This document shows, in pieces, positions 12,800 to 21,100 of a DNA stretch of 39,961 nt. The position numbers and the translations under genes were made by a program. The stretch covers positions 1-39,961 of the forward strand of contig CAMVJD010000026.1 of NCBI GenBank assembly GCA_947167715.1. Reading direction: 5' to 3'. The stretch is from an uncultured Eubacteriaceae bacterium. GTDB taxonomy: Bacteria > Bacillota > Clostridia > Lachnospirales > CAG-274. Numbering within the stretch: the stretch's first letter is position 1; every line of letters begins with the position of its first letter. A model generated the notes under the pieces. That model was not told the origin of the DNA. It did not search any database and saw only the letters and a program-made list of their open reading frames with translations.

Positions 12800-15700
12800 T
12801 AACCAAATGTCTTGAAAACAACGCAGAAATAAAGCTTTTGCGGCAATATGTAAACGATGACAAGACCCCCGTTTACGCCTCGGGCACGGCGGACAGCCAA
12901 AAGGCACAGCTTATTGTGTCCCTCGGCAAAAAAAGCAGCCTTGTTATTGCGGAAAATGCCTTTAAGGCAAAGGAAATGTACGAGGATATGTCGTACTTTA
13001 ACAAAACAAGCATTTGCCTTTATCCCGCAAAGGATATTATTTTTTACAGCGCGGATATCAAAAGCCGCGAAATAATCAAAAACCGCTTTGATATAATATC
13101 CCGCCTTATCGCGGGCGAGGAGCTTACCGTGATCACCACTATGGAGGCGCTGCTTGACAGGCTGGTACCGCCCGAGGTTTTTAAAAGCTTTGTCCTTACC
13201 TTTAAAGTCGGGGACGAGGTAAAAACGGACGAGCTTGCCCGCAGACTGGTGCTTATGGGCTACGAGCGCTGTGAGGCGGTGGAGGCGCAGGGACAGTTTG
13301 CCATACGCGGCGGCATTATAGATGTTTATTCGTCCATAGGCGAAAATGCCTATCGTCTGGAGCTTTGGGGCGACGAGATAGACAGCATTCGCATTATGGA
13401 CAGCTTTTCGCAGCGCTCGGTGGAAAATGCGGAAAGTGTGACACTTTACCCCATAAGCGAGCTAATTTACGAGGATGAAAATATAAACAAGGCCATTGCG
13501 GGCTTAAGAAAAAATTTAAAGCAAACGGGCAACGCAAAATTAAGGGAGACCCTTGAAGAAACGATAGAGCGCCTTGAAAACGAGCGCTTTTTTTCGGGTG
13601 TTGAAAAATATATAAATTGGTTTTACGACGAAACTGCACATCTTTTGGACTATATGCCCAAAAACACCGTCGTATGGCTTGACGAGCCAAACCGCATACA
13701 CGAGCATTGCGAGCAGGCGATAAACGAGTTTACCGAAAGCGTGGAGGGACAGATACGCGCGGGCGTTATGCTGCCGCAGCAGATGGATATGATATATCCC
13801 TACAGCGAGGTTATTGCCAAAACGCTTAAATATAAAACCGTGCTTTTAAGCGCCTTTATGGGCAGTCTGCGCGATTTCAAGCCCAAACAGAGCGTGGATT
13901 TTAAAATTAAAAGCACCCCCGTTATAAAGGGCGATACGCGCATAATGTTTGACGAGCTGGAGTTTATGTATAAGCGCGGCTATACGGTGCTTATTCTGGG
14001 CGGCGGCTCTACACGCTGCCGGCGTATTTACGAGGAGCTTTTGTCCCGCGATATGCCCGCTGCGCTTTTAAGCGAAAAGGAAAGCTACAGCAGGGGCGTT
14101 ATCTATATCGGCAAAGGCGGTCTTACACACAGCTTTGAATATATAGAGGATAAATTTGCCGTTATCAGCCTTAACGAGCAGGAGAAAAAGCGCCAAAAAC
14201 GCCGCGGTAAAAAGGACAAGGCCGCCGTTATAGAAAACTTTAACGACCTTAAAATAGGTGACTATGTCGTACACGAAAACTACGGCATAGGCGTATTCCG
14301 CGGTATAGAGCAAAAAATAGTGGAGGGCGCGGCAAAGGATTATATTAAAATAGGCTATGCCGACGACAGCAATTTGTATATTGCGCCAAACCGTCTTGAT
14401 CTGCTGCAAAAGTATATAGGCGGCAGCGAAAACGGACAGGGACCGAAATTAAGCAAGCTGGGCGGTACGGGCTGGGCCAAGGCAAAGGCGCGCGCAAGAA
14501 AGGCCGCAAATATACTTGCCAAGGACCTTATAGAGATATATGCCAAAAGACAGGCAGCAAAGGGCGTTATTTACGGCAAGGACACCATTTGGCAGCACGA
14601 GTTTGAGGAGGCCTTTCCCTTTGAGGAAACGCAGGATCAGCTGGATGCCATTGCCGATGTAAAGGCCGATATGGAGCAGGGCAGGGTAATGGACAGACTT
14701 ATCTGCGGCGATGTGGGCTTTGGTAAGACCGAGGTCGCCCTGCGTGCGGCGTTCAAGACCGTGCAGGAGGGCAGACAGGTGGCCTATCTTGTGCCTACGA
14801 CTATACTTGCAAATCAGCATTATCAGACCTTTGCACAGCGTATGGCGGGCTATCCCGTAACGGTCAGCCTGTTAAACCGTTTCCGTACCCCAAAGGAGCA
14901 AAAAATGACCGTAAACGGCCTTGAAAAGGGTACGGTGGATGTTGTTATAGGCACACACAGACTATTGAGCAAGGACGTAAAATTTAAGGATCTGGGGCTT
15001 ATTATAGTTGACGAGGAGCAGCGCTTTGGTGTAGGCCACAAGGAAAAATTAAAAAGCCTTAAAAGTGATGTAAATATACTGACCTTAACGGCTACACCCA
15101 TACCCCGCACCCTGCACATGAGCTTGTCCGGCATAAGGGATATGAGCCTTTTGACCGAGCCGCCGAATGACCGTATACCCATTCAGACCTATGTTATGGA
15201 GTATAACCCCGAGTTTGTGCGCGATGCCATTCACCGTGAGCTTGCGCGCGGCGGTCAGGTGTTTTATCTGCATAACCGCGTACAAAATATTGCCGACACC
15301 ACGCTTAAGCTTGAAAAGCTGGTGCCCGAGGCGAGCTTTGCCTATGCCCACGGCCAGATGAGCGAGCGCGAGCTTGAAAATGTTATGCTTGACTTTATGG
15401 AGGGTACGGTGGATGTGCTTGTCTGCACCACCATAATAGAAACGGGGCTTGATATCCCCAATGTAAATACAATTATTATTCAGGATGCCGACTGTATGGG
15501 TTTAAGTCAGCTTTATCAGCTGCGCGGACGTGTGGGCAGAAGCACAAGAACAAGCTTTGCCTACCTTATGTACAAAAAGGAAAAGGTGCTGCAGGAGGTA
15601 AGTCAAAAACGTTTGCAGACCATAAAGGAATTTACGCAGTTTGGCTCGGGCTTTAAAATTGCTATGCGCGATCTGGAGATACGCGGCGCGGGTAATCTGC

Positions 15701-16260
15701 TGGGCGGTGAACAGCACGGCCATATGGACAGCATAGGCTATGAGCTGTACTGCAAGCTGCTTGACGAGGCTGTGCGCGAGCTGCGCGGCGAGGAGATAGA
15801 GGAGGCATACGAGACCCTTATGGATATTACCGTAAACGCCTTTATCCCCGAAAGCTATATTGCAAGCCTTGACCAAAAAATTGAGATATACAAAAGGATA
15901 GCGGGCATTAAAAATAAGACCGATTATTTTGATGTGCAGGACGAGCTGGAGGACAGATACGGCACTATGCCAAAATCCGTAGCTAACCTTTTGGATATTG
16001 CCTATACAAAGGCGCTGTTTCATGATATGGGCGCGGTAAATGTAGCACATAAGGGCAGCGACAGCATTGTTATTACCTTTAAGGCCGATAAATGCCGTAT
16101 GGATATAGAACGCCTTATGACAATTATTAAGGACAGTAAGGGCAGGGTAAGCTTTACCAATAACCCCGCCAAGCCCTATATTACCTTAAGCAGACTGGGC
16201 GCAGCTACAAGGCTTGCCGAGCTTAAGGCCTTTGCCGAAAATTTGGCGGGGGTGGAGTAG
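12790..16260 (+). CDS. mfd: Transcription-repair coupling factor Mfd
   Basis: DNA translocase that removes RNA polymerase stalled at lesions and recruits UvrA. Seen, in order: an N-terminal UvrB-like module with RGGIIDVY, the CarD-like RNA polymerase interaction domain (IGDYVVHENYGIGVFRGIE, near residues 490-550), Walker A GDVGFGKTE (about 640-647), Walker B DEEQRFG (about 741), TATPIPRTLHMS, the TIIETGLDIPN and QLRGRVGRS helicase motifs, and the C-terminal TRCF domain ending in PYITLSRLGAATRLAEL. Length 1156 aa is normal. The start at 12790 overlaps the preceding gene by ten bases and uses AAAGGGTAAAAATTT as its ribosome binding site. A bidirectional terminator follows. Confidence 0.98.
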   Translation: MEIITKCLENNAEIKLLRQYVNDDKTPVYASGTADSQKAQLIVSLGKKSSLVIAENAFKAKEMYEDMSYFNKTSICLYPAKDIIFYSADIKSREIIKNRFDIISRLIAGEELTVITTMEALLDRLVPPEVFKSFVLTFKVGDEVKTDELARRLVLMGYERCEAVEAQGQFAIRGGIIDVYSSIGENAYRLELWGDEIDSIRIMDSFSQRSVENAESVTLYPISELIYEDENINKAIAGLRKNLKQTGNAKLRETLEETIERLENERFFSGVEKYINWFYDETAHLLDYMPKNTVVWLDEPNRIHEHCEQAINEFTESVEGQIRAGVMLPQQMDMIYPYSEVIAKTLKYKTVLLSAFMGSLRDFKPKQSVDFKIKSTPVIKGDTRIMFDELEFMYKRGYTVLILGGGSTRCRRIYEELLSRDMPAALLSEKESYSRGVIYIGKGGLTHSFEYIEDKFAVISLNEQEKKRQKRRGKKDKAAVIENFNDLKIGDYVVHENYGIGVFRGIEQKIVEGAAKDYIKIGYADDSNLYIAPNRLDLLQKYIGGSENGQGPKLSKLGGTGWAKAKARARKAANILAKDLIEIYAKRQAAKGVIYGKDTIWQHEFEEAFPFEETQDQLDAIADVKADMEQGRVMDRLICGDVGFGKTEVALRAAFKTVQEGRQVAYLVPTTILANQHYQTFAQRMAGYPVTVSLLNRFRTPKEQKMTVNGLEKGTVDVVIGTHRLLSKDVKFKDLGLIIVDEEQRFGVGHKEKLKSLKSDVNILTLTATPIPRTLHMSLSGIRDMSLLTEPPNDRIPIQTYVMEYNPEFVRDAIHRELARGGQVFYLHNRVQNIADTTLKLEKLVPEASFAYAHGQMSERELENVMLDFMEGTVDVLVCTTIIETGLDIPNVNTIIIQDADCMGLSQLYQLRGRVGRSTRTSFAYLMYKKEKVLQEVSQKRLQTIKEFTQFGSGFKIAMRDLEIRGAGNLLGGEQHGHMDSIGYELYCKLLDEAVRELRGEEIEEAYETLMDITVNAFIPESYIASLDQKIEIYKRIAGIKNKTDYFDVQDELEDRYGTMPKSVANLLDIAYTKALFHDMGAVNVAHKGSDSIVITFKADKCRMDIERLMTIIKDSKGRVSFTNNPAKPYITLSRLGAATRLAELKAFAENLAGVE

Positions 16261-16277
16261 GAGAATATGCAATTAAA

Positions 16278-16308
16278 AAGGCTTGCCGTGTGGCAAGCCT
16301 TAAATTTT
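16278..16308. terminator. Bidirectional terminator between mfd and the minus-strand genes
   Basis: AAGGCTTGCC (16278-16287) and GGCAAGCCTT (16292-16301) form a perfect 10-bp stem with a GTGT loop. Plus strand: followed by AAATTTTTT. Minus strand: the As before the stem give a T-run after it. It therefore can end both mfd and the convergent small gene. Confidence 0.85.
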
Positions 16309-16434
16309 TTATTCAAAATCCATATCAAGCTCATCAAGAGTACTTTGTGTGCCTGTGGCTCCGCTTATCATTATTACATCATCGCCGCGGAGTGTGTTTA
16401 TGGAAATTTCGGGTAAAGTATATTCTTTTTTCAT
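16309..16434 (-). CDS. Small peptide gene, 41 aa
   Basis: Short frame with a very strong ribosome binding site (AAAGGAGATAAGATAAATT before ATG). The product starts MKKEYTLPEISINTLRGDD and ends with a Ser/Gly/Thr segment (MISGATGTQS) and an acidic tail (TLDELDMDFE). There is no hydrophobic signal peptide. Short proteins with the same MKKEYxxPE opening are common in Clostridia and of unknown role; the Y-x-x-P start also resembles leader parts of ribosomally made peptides, but no modification enzyme is nearby. It follows the secreted protein gene at 16457 by 22 bases on the same strand and shares its transcript. Real gene likely, function unknown. Confidence 0.7.
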   Translation of the reverse strand: MKKEYTLPEISINTLRGDDVIMISGATGTQSTLDELDMDFE

Positions 16435-16456
16435 AATTTATCTTATCTCCTTTTTA

Positions 16457-17641
16457 TTATGATAATTTAACCGTTACCTTGTTCTGTACTTCTGTAAGGC
16501 TTGCGGGCTTGCTTGCGCTTATTACAACAAAGCCGTGTACATAATCGTCCTCTGCGCCGCCAAGGTCTGCGGCTGTATATTCCTTACCGCCTATAGATAC
16601 TTTTTTGTATACAGTATCAACTGCAAAAGGAGTTTTGCCTGTTGCTGTTACAGTAAGCGTAGTGGATGCTTCTACAGAAGCGGCGGGGACCAATGCTACA
16701 ACATAATATTCCGTACCCTTTGCAAGAATAGCGGCTTTGCTGTCTGTGGTTGAACCGATAAGTTTGTCGGTTGCAAGGGTTAATTTTATGCTTGCAATAT
16801 ATGTTTCGGAGTCAGAAGCTGAAAATGTTACTCCTTTGGCTGCTTTATCGGATGCCGTTGCAACATAGGTGATGGTATTATCGCTAATAGTACTGCCGGT
16901 CGGGCGAATAATAGTACTGGTATAGCTAGCGTTATATCCTTTAATTTCTATAGTATCGCCGATATTAAATACCGGAACAGTTATAGTTGTGTTTGCATTT
17001 ACTTGCAAAGATTTTGGGCTGGTATCTGTGCGTGATTTTACTTGACCCCCTACGATTAATGATACGCCTTCAACCGAAGAAGGAATTATTCCGGAAGTCG
17101 TATTGACAGATGCGATTCCGGAAGGGGTTGCATTTGGACAATCCCAAACACATTCATTTGCGGTTACAGGAACGCTCTGATCCAATATTATACTACATAG
17201 ATAAGTTGTACTACTGCTTGCAGTTATTGTTACACTTCCTTTTGTAACATCATCTTCTTTTGCTTTATAGGTTGCCATACCGGCTGATGTTATTGATGCA
17301 TTGCCTATTGAATAATTAGCCGAATTGTAAGAAACAACATATACAGTGTCGCCTACATTAGACACAGGAACCTGAACAATGGCTCCATTTTTAAAATATA
17401 TGTATTGACTGTTATGTGATTGAAAAGTTGCACCTGAGTTAGAAGCATCTACATTCAAGGCAATTCCGCTCGTATCGGAATTAACTGTACCGGTAGTTTC
17501 GGTGAGATTAACATTAATCTTTGAAAAATCCCAAGTTGCTGTTGCTGCAAATGCACTTACCGCATTTACTGCCATCATTGTACCTACTGCCGCAACGGTT
17601 GCAACCACCGCGCCGAGCAGCTTTTTAAATTTTCTGTTCAT
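16457..17641 (-). CDS. Secreted two-repeat protein of unknown function
   Basis: Seen: a Sec signal peptide (MNRKFKKLLGAVVATVAAVG, cleavage near SAFAA), then two similar modules of about 140 aa. Each opens with a W-D segment (ATWDFSKIN and ECVWDCPNA), has a GIALNV or GVSLIV strand, a VxVPVxNxGDT motif (IVQVPVSNVGDT and ITVPVFNIGDT), and closes with SxTYLCSIIL or SETYIASIKL. This beta-rich repeat pattern resembles carbohydrate-binding or surface adhesion modules. A third, Ser/Thr-rich C-terminal part follows. No catalytic motif, sortase signal or dockerin is seen. The ATG at 17641 is preferred because TAGGAGGTAATTTA precedes it; an upstream ATG would add 20 residues that spoil the signal peptide. 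It probably acts outside the cell. Confidence 0.85.
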   Translation of the reverse strand: MNRKFKKLLGAVVATVAAVGTMMAVNAVSAFAATATWDFSKINVNLTETTGTVNSDTSGIALNVDASNSGATFQSHNSQYIYFKNGAIVQVPVSNVGDTVYVVSYNSANYSIGNASITSAGMATYKAKEDDVTKGSVTITASSSTTYLCSIILDQSVPVTANECVWDCPNATPSGIASVNTTSGIIPSSVEGVSLIVGGQVKSRTDTSPKSLQVNANTTITVPVFNIGDTIEIKGYNASYTSTIIRPTGSTISDNTITYVATASDKAAKGVTFSASDSETYIASIKLTLATDKLIGSTTDSKAAILAKGTEYYVVALVPAASVEASTTLTVTATGKTPFAVDTVYKKVSIGGKEYTAADLGGAEDDYVHGFVVISASKPASLTEVQNKVTVKLS

Positions 17642-17729
17642 TAAATTACCTCCTAATAAAAGATTATCTTTTGTGCGAAGTGTACACCCGAATGCATACA
17701 TTTATGCACATATTAATTTTTATAGTGTA

Positions 17730-17758
17730 ATTATACTCTTTTAAAAGGGACAAATCAA
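17730..17758 (-). promoter_or_regulatory. Promoter of the secreted repeat protein gene
   Basis: Minus strand: TTGATT (17758-17753), 17 bases, TATAAT (17735-17730). The 5' leader to the start codon at 17641 is about 80 bases. Confidence 0.7.
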
Positions 17759-17853
17759 GTTTATTTTAGTTAAATTGTATAATTCGGTATTCTTTACAAA
17801 AAAAAAAACTCTTCCATAGTGTCAGCTTGTATAGTTTTGATTTTCCAAAACCG

Positions 17854-17882
17854 AAAAAGGCCGCCAATTTTACTTGGCAGCC
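17854..17882 (-). terminator. Terminator of the radical SAM / DUF2344 operon
   Basis: On the minus strand GGCTGCCAA pairs with TTGGCGGCC (one wobble) around GTAAAA and is followed by TTTTT (17858-17854). It lies about 70 bases past the stop of the DUF2344 gene. Confidence 0.75.
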
Positions 17883-17953
17883 CCTGTATTTATGCGGCAT
17901 TTGCTATATTAAAAATAACGTATTAATTATGCAACGGCTTGTTATGGGTCTGA

Positions 17954-18646
17954 TTATTTCATAAGGGATATAAATTCCCCGTCTTGTTTAAGATACATTT
18001 CCGTCCTTGTGACCTTTATTTTTAAATAATCAAAATCAAGGCCAAGCTTATCGTAGATATATTTTAAAAGCAAGTCTACCTTTAAATTGCTGTTGCTGCC
18101 CGTTGCAAGGCGGGCGTGCAGGGTGGTTCTTTCGGCATTTTCACAGATAAGGCCGTATATCATGGGGCGGATATCCACAAGCTTAAGCTTTTTCTTTTTG
18201 CCCAATTTTTCTATATTCCATTCCTTTTCTTCTTCAAGCTTTTTCAGCTTTTCTCCGAAATTATCGTCCTTAAAATCAAGCTCTACGGTGTAATCGGCGG
18301 CGGCCACAAGCGCGGCGCCCGTGTCCTCTCTATCGCGCAGGGGGCGTATATCCGTTATTTCAACGCCGTCGCTCATCTGTGCGTTAAGGCGGGCTTTAAG
18401 CTCGTCTGCGGGCATTTCCTCTTCAAGGCGTATATCCAGATATTCCGCATAGCTTGCCATTCCAAGCGGCAGCGGCACGGTAAAGCTCATAAGCTGATGT
18501 GGGTTAAAGCCCATTGAAAAAGCAATGGGTATATTTGCGCGTTTTATTGCCCGCTGAAAATAGGTCAAAAGGTCAAGGTGACCTATAAAACGCATTTTGT
18601 CTATTTTTGTAAATTTAAGGCGGTAGTCGTAGGTCACTCTATTCAT
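17954..18646 (-). CDS. TIGR03936 / DUF2344 family protein, radical SAM partner
   Basis: A protein that in many Firmicutes and other bacteria is encoded right after, or fused to, the TIGR03960 radical SAM protein; function not established. Seen: the opening YRLKFTKIDKMRFIGHLDLLTYFQRA and FSMGFNPHQLMSFTVPLPLGM, both hallmarks of the family. The rest is a charged alpha/beta region ending in VKVTRTEMYL-type sequence. The ATG at 18646 overlaps the end of the upstream gene (ATGAATAG), a sign of translational coupling; the longer frame to 18676 lies inside the neighbour and is not preferred. Length 230 aa is usual. Confidence 0.92.
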   Translation of the reverse strand: MNRVTYDYRLKFTKIDKMRFIGHLDLLTYFQRAIKRANIPIAFSMGFNPHQLMSFTVPLPLGMASYAEYLDIRLEEEMPADELKARLNAQMSDGVEITDIRPLRDREDTGAALVAAADYTVELDFKDDNFGEKLKKLEEEKEWNIEKLGKKKKLKLVDIRPMIYGLICENAERTTLHARLATGSNSNLKVDLLLKYIYDKLGLDFDYLKIKVTRTEMYLKQDGEFISLMK

Positions 18647-20462
18647 AGCATACACCCGTTCCAAAGGCCTTTGCACCGCACATCGCGCACTCCGTGCGGC
18701 AGTTTTGGGTCACCTGACCCGCCTTTGCCCTTTCCATTTCCTTTATAAAAAAGCCTTTGCTTACGCCAATATTTATGTGGTCCCAGGGCAAAAGCTCGTC
18801 ATAGGAGCGCTCGCGGCAGGCATAAAATTCAAGTGTAAGCCCCGCATCCTTAAGCGCCTTAAGCCAAAGGTCATAGCGGAAAAATTCCGACCAGCCGTCA
18901 AATTTTGCACCCATTTTCCACGCAAGGTAAACCGCATCGCAAACGCGCCTGTCGCCGCGTGCAAGCACGGCCTCCATACTGCACAGCTCGGGCTCGTGGT
19001 AGATATAGCGCACCTGTTTTTTTGTCATACTGGTTTTAACAAGCTTGGTCTTGCGCAAAAACTCGGTTACCGAGGACTGTGCCGACCATTGAAACGGCGT
19101 AAACGGCTTGGGTACAAAGCAGGACATACTTGCCACCACCGATACGGGGCGGGGGCGGTCTTCCTTGGGTATTTCGTGGTATTTATCGACTATTTTGTCC
19201 GCAAGGTCCACCACGCCCAATAAGTCCTCGTCCGTTTCCGTGGGCAGACCGCACATAAAGTACAGCTTTACCCTGTTCCAGCCGCCCGAAAAGGCCAGAG
19301 CCGCACCGTTTAAAATATCTTCCTCGGTCAGACCCTTGTTTATTACGTTTCTTAAACGCTGTGTGCCTGCCTCGGGCGCAAAGGTAAGGCTTGATTTGCG
19401 CACCTCCTGCACACGCTCCATAAGGTCAAGCGAAAAAGCATCTATCCTTAAAGAGGGCAGGGCAATATTAATTTTATCCTTTGTGTAAAGGTCCAAAAGT
19501 CCGTTTGCAAGGTTGACAAACTGTGTGTAATCGCTGGTGGAAAGGCTTGTAAGGCTTATTTCCTCGTGTCCCGAATTGGCCACAAGGGATTTTGAACATT
19601 CTATCAGCGTGTCGGCGTTTTTCTCGCGCACGGGGCGGTAGATGTAGCCTGCCTGACAGAAACGGCAGCCGCGTATACAGCCGCGGAAAACTTCAAGCGT
19701 AACGCGGTCGTGAACCACCTCGATAAGCGGTACTATCTGCTTTTCGGGATAAAACACCTTGTCAAGATCCTTGACTATGGCCTTTTTTATAGTCCTTGGC
19801 GCGTTTGGATGATTGGGCTCAAAGCTTTTCAGCGTGCCGTCCTCGTTATAAGAAACATCATAAAATTTGGGTATGTACAGACAGGGCACGGACAGCGCCT
19901 TTTCCAAAAATTCCGCCCTCGTGCCGCCGTTTCGCTTGTGTTCCTTGTACATATCCAGAATTTCGTCATAGTATACCTCACCCTCGCCGATATAGAAAAT
20001 ATCAAAAAAGTCGGCCAAGGGCTCGGGGTTGTAGGCGCAGGGACCGCCGCCTATGACAATGGGGTCGTCCTCGCCCCTGTCGCGGGCATACACGGGTATA
20101 CCCGCCAGATCAAGCATATTTAAAATATTGGTATAGCTCATTTCGTACTGGAGAGTAAAGCCCACAAAATCAAAATCCTTTATGGGTGCGCCCGTTTCCA
20201 GCGCATAAAGCGGGATATCGTGCGCCCGCATCATATCCTCCATATCCACCCAAGGCGCAAAAACACGCTGACAGTAGGTGTCCTCGCGGCGGTTTAAAAA
20301 GTAGTAGAGTATCTGCATACCCAGATGACTCATGCCCACCTCGTAAACATCGGGAAAGCAAAAGGCAAAGTTTATCTCACATTCGCCCTTTTTTACCATA
20401 TTTATCTCGTTGCCAATGTATCGCGCGGGTTTTTCCACACGCAGTAAAATTTCGTCAAGCAT
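18639..20462 (-). CDS. B12-binding-type radical SAM protein (TIGR03960)
   Basis: Radical SAM enzyme with an N-terminal B12-binding-like domain; substrate unknown, often linked to tRNA or ribosome maturation by gene neighbourhood. Seen: the N-terminal FCFPDVYEVGMSHLGMQILYY and a GFTLQYEMSYTNILNMLDLAGIPV stretch, IGGGPCAYNPEPLADFFD, and the iron-sulfur motif GCIRGCRFCQAGY with Cys262, Cys266 and Cys269 (C-x3-C-x2-C). The C-terminus has a second Cys group (CRTECAMCGAKAFGTGVC) that may bind another cluster or zinc. Length 607 aa is typical. AGGAGCGCAAT precedes the ATG. It starts nine bases after the YoeB-like toxin stop, so it is now transcribed together with the toxin-antitoxin pair. Confidence 0.95.
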   Translation of the reverse strand: MLDEILLRVEKPARYIGNEINMVKKGECEINFAFCFPDVYEVGMSHLGMQILYYFLNRREDTYCQRVFAPWVDMEDMMRAHDIPLYALETGAPIKDFDFVGFTLQYEMSYTNILNMLDLAGIPVYARDRGEDDPIVIGGGPCAYNPEPLADFFDIFYIGEGEVYYDEILDMYKEHKRNGGTRAEFLEKALSVPCLYIPKFYDVSYNEDGTLKSFEPNHPNAPRTIKKAIVKDLDKVFYPEKQIVPLIEVVHDRVTLEVFRGCIRGCRFCQAGYIYRPVREKNADTLIECSKSLVANSGHEEISLTSLSTSDYTQFVNLANGLLDLYTKDKINIALPSLRIDAFSLDLMERVQEVRKSSLTFAPEAGTQRLRNVINKGLTEEDILNGAALAFSGGWNRVKLYFMCGLPTETDEDLLGVVDLADKIVDKYHEIPKEDRPRPVSVVASMSCFVPKPFTPFQWSAQSSVTEFLRKTKLVKTSMTKKQVRYIYHEPELCSMEAVLARGDRRVCDAVYLAWKMGAKFDGWSEFFRYDLWLKALKDAGLTLEFYACRERSYDELLPWDHINIGVSKGFFIKEMERAKAGQVTQNCRTECAMCGAKAFGTGVCYE

Positions 20463-20471
20463 ATTGCGCTC

Positions 20472-20744
20472 CTATTTATCCTTATAATGTCCTTTGCAGG
20501 AGTAAATTTCTATTATATCGTTTTCAAGTATGGTGTATACAAGTCTGTTTTTTTCGTCTATTTTTCTTGAAAAATATCCCTGCATATTTCCCTTTAACGG
20601 CTCGGGCTTTCCAACGCCGTCCAAGGCACCGTTTCGCATTATATCCTTTATTAGCTCGTTTATTTTCCTTGTTGTGCGTTTGTCCTGCGCCAGCCAATAC
20701 AGATATTCTTCCCACGCAGTTTCGGTAAATTGGGGCTTACTCAT
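20472..20744 (-). CDS. YoeB/Txe-type toxin (mRNA interferase)
   Basis: RelE-fold endoribonuclease that cuts mRNA on the ribosome when free of its antitoxin. Seen: 90 aa, the opening FTETAWEEYLYW typical of YoeB, KPEPLKG with Glu48, NRLVY with Arg67, and the C-terminal CKGHY with His86 and Tyr87. These match the Glu46, Arg65, His83 and Tyr84 catalytic set of E. coli YoeB, so the toxin looks active. It overlaps the antitoxin gene by eight bases. Its stop is nine bases before the radical SAM gene, placing a housekeeping gene under the same transcript. Confidence 0.93.
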   Translation of the reverse strand: MSKPQFTETAWEEYLYWLAQDKRTTRKINELIKDIMRNGALDGVGKPEPLKGNMQGYFSRKIDEKNRLVYTILENDIIEIYSCKGHYKDK

Positions 20745-21000
20745 CGGCCATAGCCTCCAATTCCTCTATGGATTTTTGGATAACCAGCCCCTCTTTTCCC
20801 TGTTTGACAGAGTTAAGAAGTTTTTGCTCATATTCCATATTATGTTTTATACGCAATAATTCGTTATATTCTTCTTCGCCTATCAGCACTGCATTCAGCT
20901 TTCTGGGGCGGGTAATTATAATGCTGTCCCCCGAAACTGCCTTGTCAATATAATATTTCAGGTTTTCCTTTAAATCCGTGGCAACTGTTGCTGTTATCAT
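20737..21000 (-). CDS. YefM/Phd-type antitoxin
   Basis: DNA-binding antitoxin that neutralises the YoeB-like toxin and represses the shared promoter, usually as a complex with it. Seen: 87 aa, N-terminal Phd/YefM fold (TATVATDLKENLKYYIDKAV, SIIITRPRKLNAVLIGEEEYNELL) and a C-terminal acidic tail (KSIEELEAMADE) that would wrap the toxin. AGTGAGGTGTAAATT gives the ribosome binding site. The promoter with three tandem operator-like repeats lies directly upstream. Confidence 0.93.
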   Translation of the reverse strand: MITATVATDLKENLKYYIDKAVSGDSIIITRPRKLNAVLIGEEEYNELLRIKHNMEYEQKLLNSVKQGKEGLVIQKSIEELEAMADE

Positions 21001-21023
21001 AATTTACACCTCACTTTACGGCA

Positions 21024-21092
21024 TTGATTTGATACCTTATCCGATACTTTATCAGGTACTTATATTATACATTACAGTATGCTTTTATTCAA
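21024..21092 (-). promoter_or_regulatory. Toxin-antitoxin promoter with three tandem 12-bp repeats
   Basis: Minus strand: TTGAAT (21092-21087), 17 bases, TATAAT (21069-21064). Directly after it come three adjacent 12-mers, GTACCTGATAAA, GTATCGGATAAG and GTATCAAATCAA (21059-21024), with decreasing similarity to GTAYCNGATAAR. They overlap the expected start of transcription and are well placed as an autorepression operator for the YefM-YoeB complex. E. coli YefM uses a palindromic operator, so the direct-repeat form is unusual. Confidence 0.7.
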
Positions 21093-21100
21093 GTGTTTTT

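Noticed and set aside
15502..16050. 182-aa minus-strand frame inside mfd
   Set aside because: Fully covered by the conserved C-terminal part of mfd, no ribosome binding site, shadow composition.
16309..16434. 41-aa peptide as a lasso peptide precursor
   Set aside because: No cyclase, protease or transporter gene of a lasso cluster is nearby; only the Y-x-x-P resemblance supports the idea.
18705..19223. 172-aa plus-strand frame
   Set aside because: It is the reverse complement of the radical SAM gene, has no ribosome binding site, and its product is a typical antisense shadow rich in Ala, Gly, Lys and Leu.
20186..20728. 180-aa plus-strand frame
   Set aside because: Antisense to the radical SAM and YoeB genes; composition (Arg, Pro, Cys) is that of a shadow frame.
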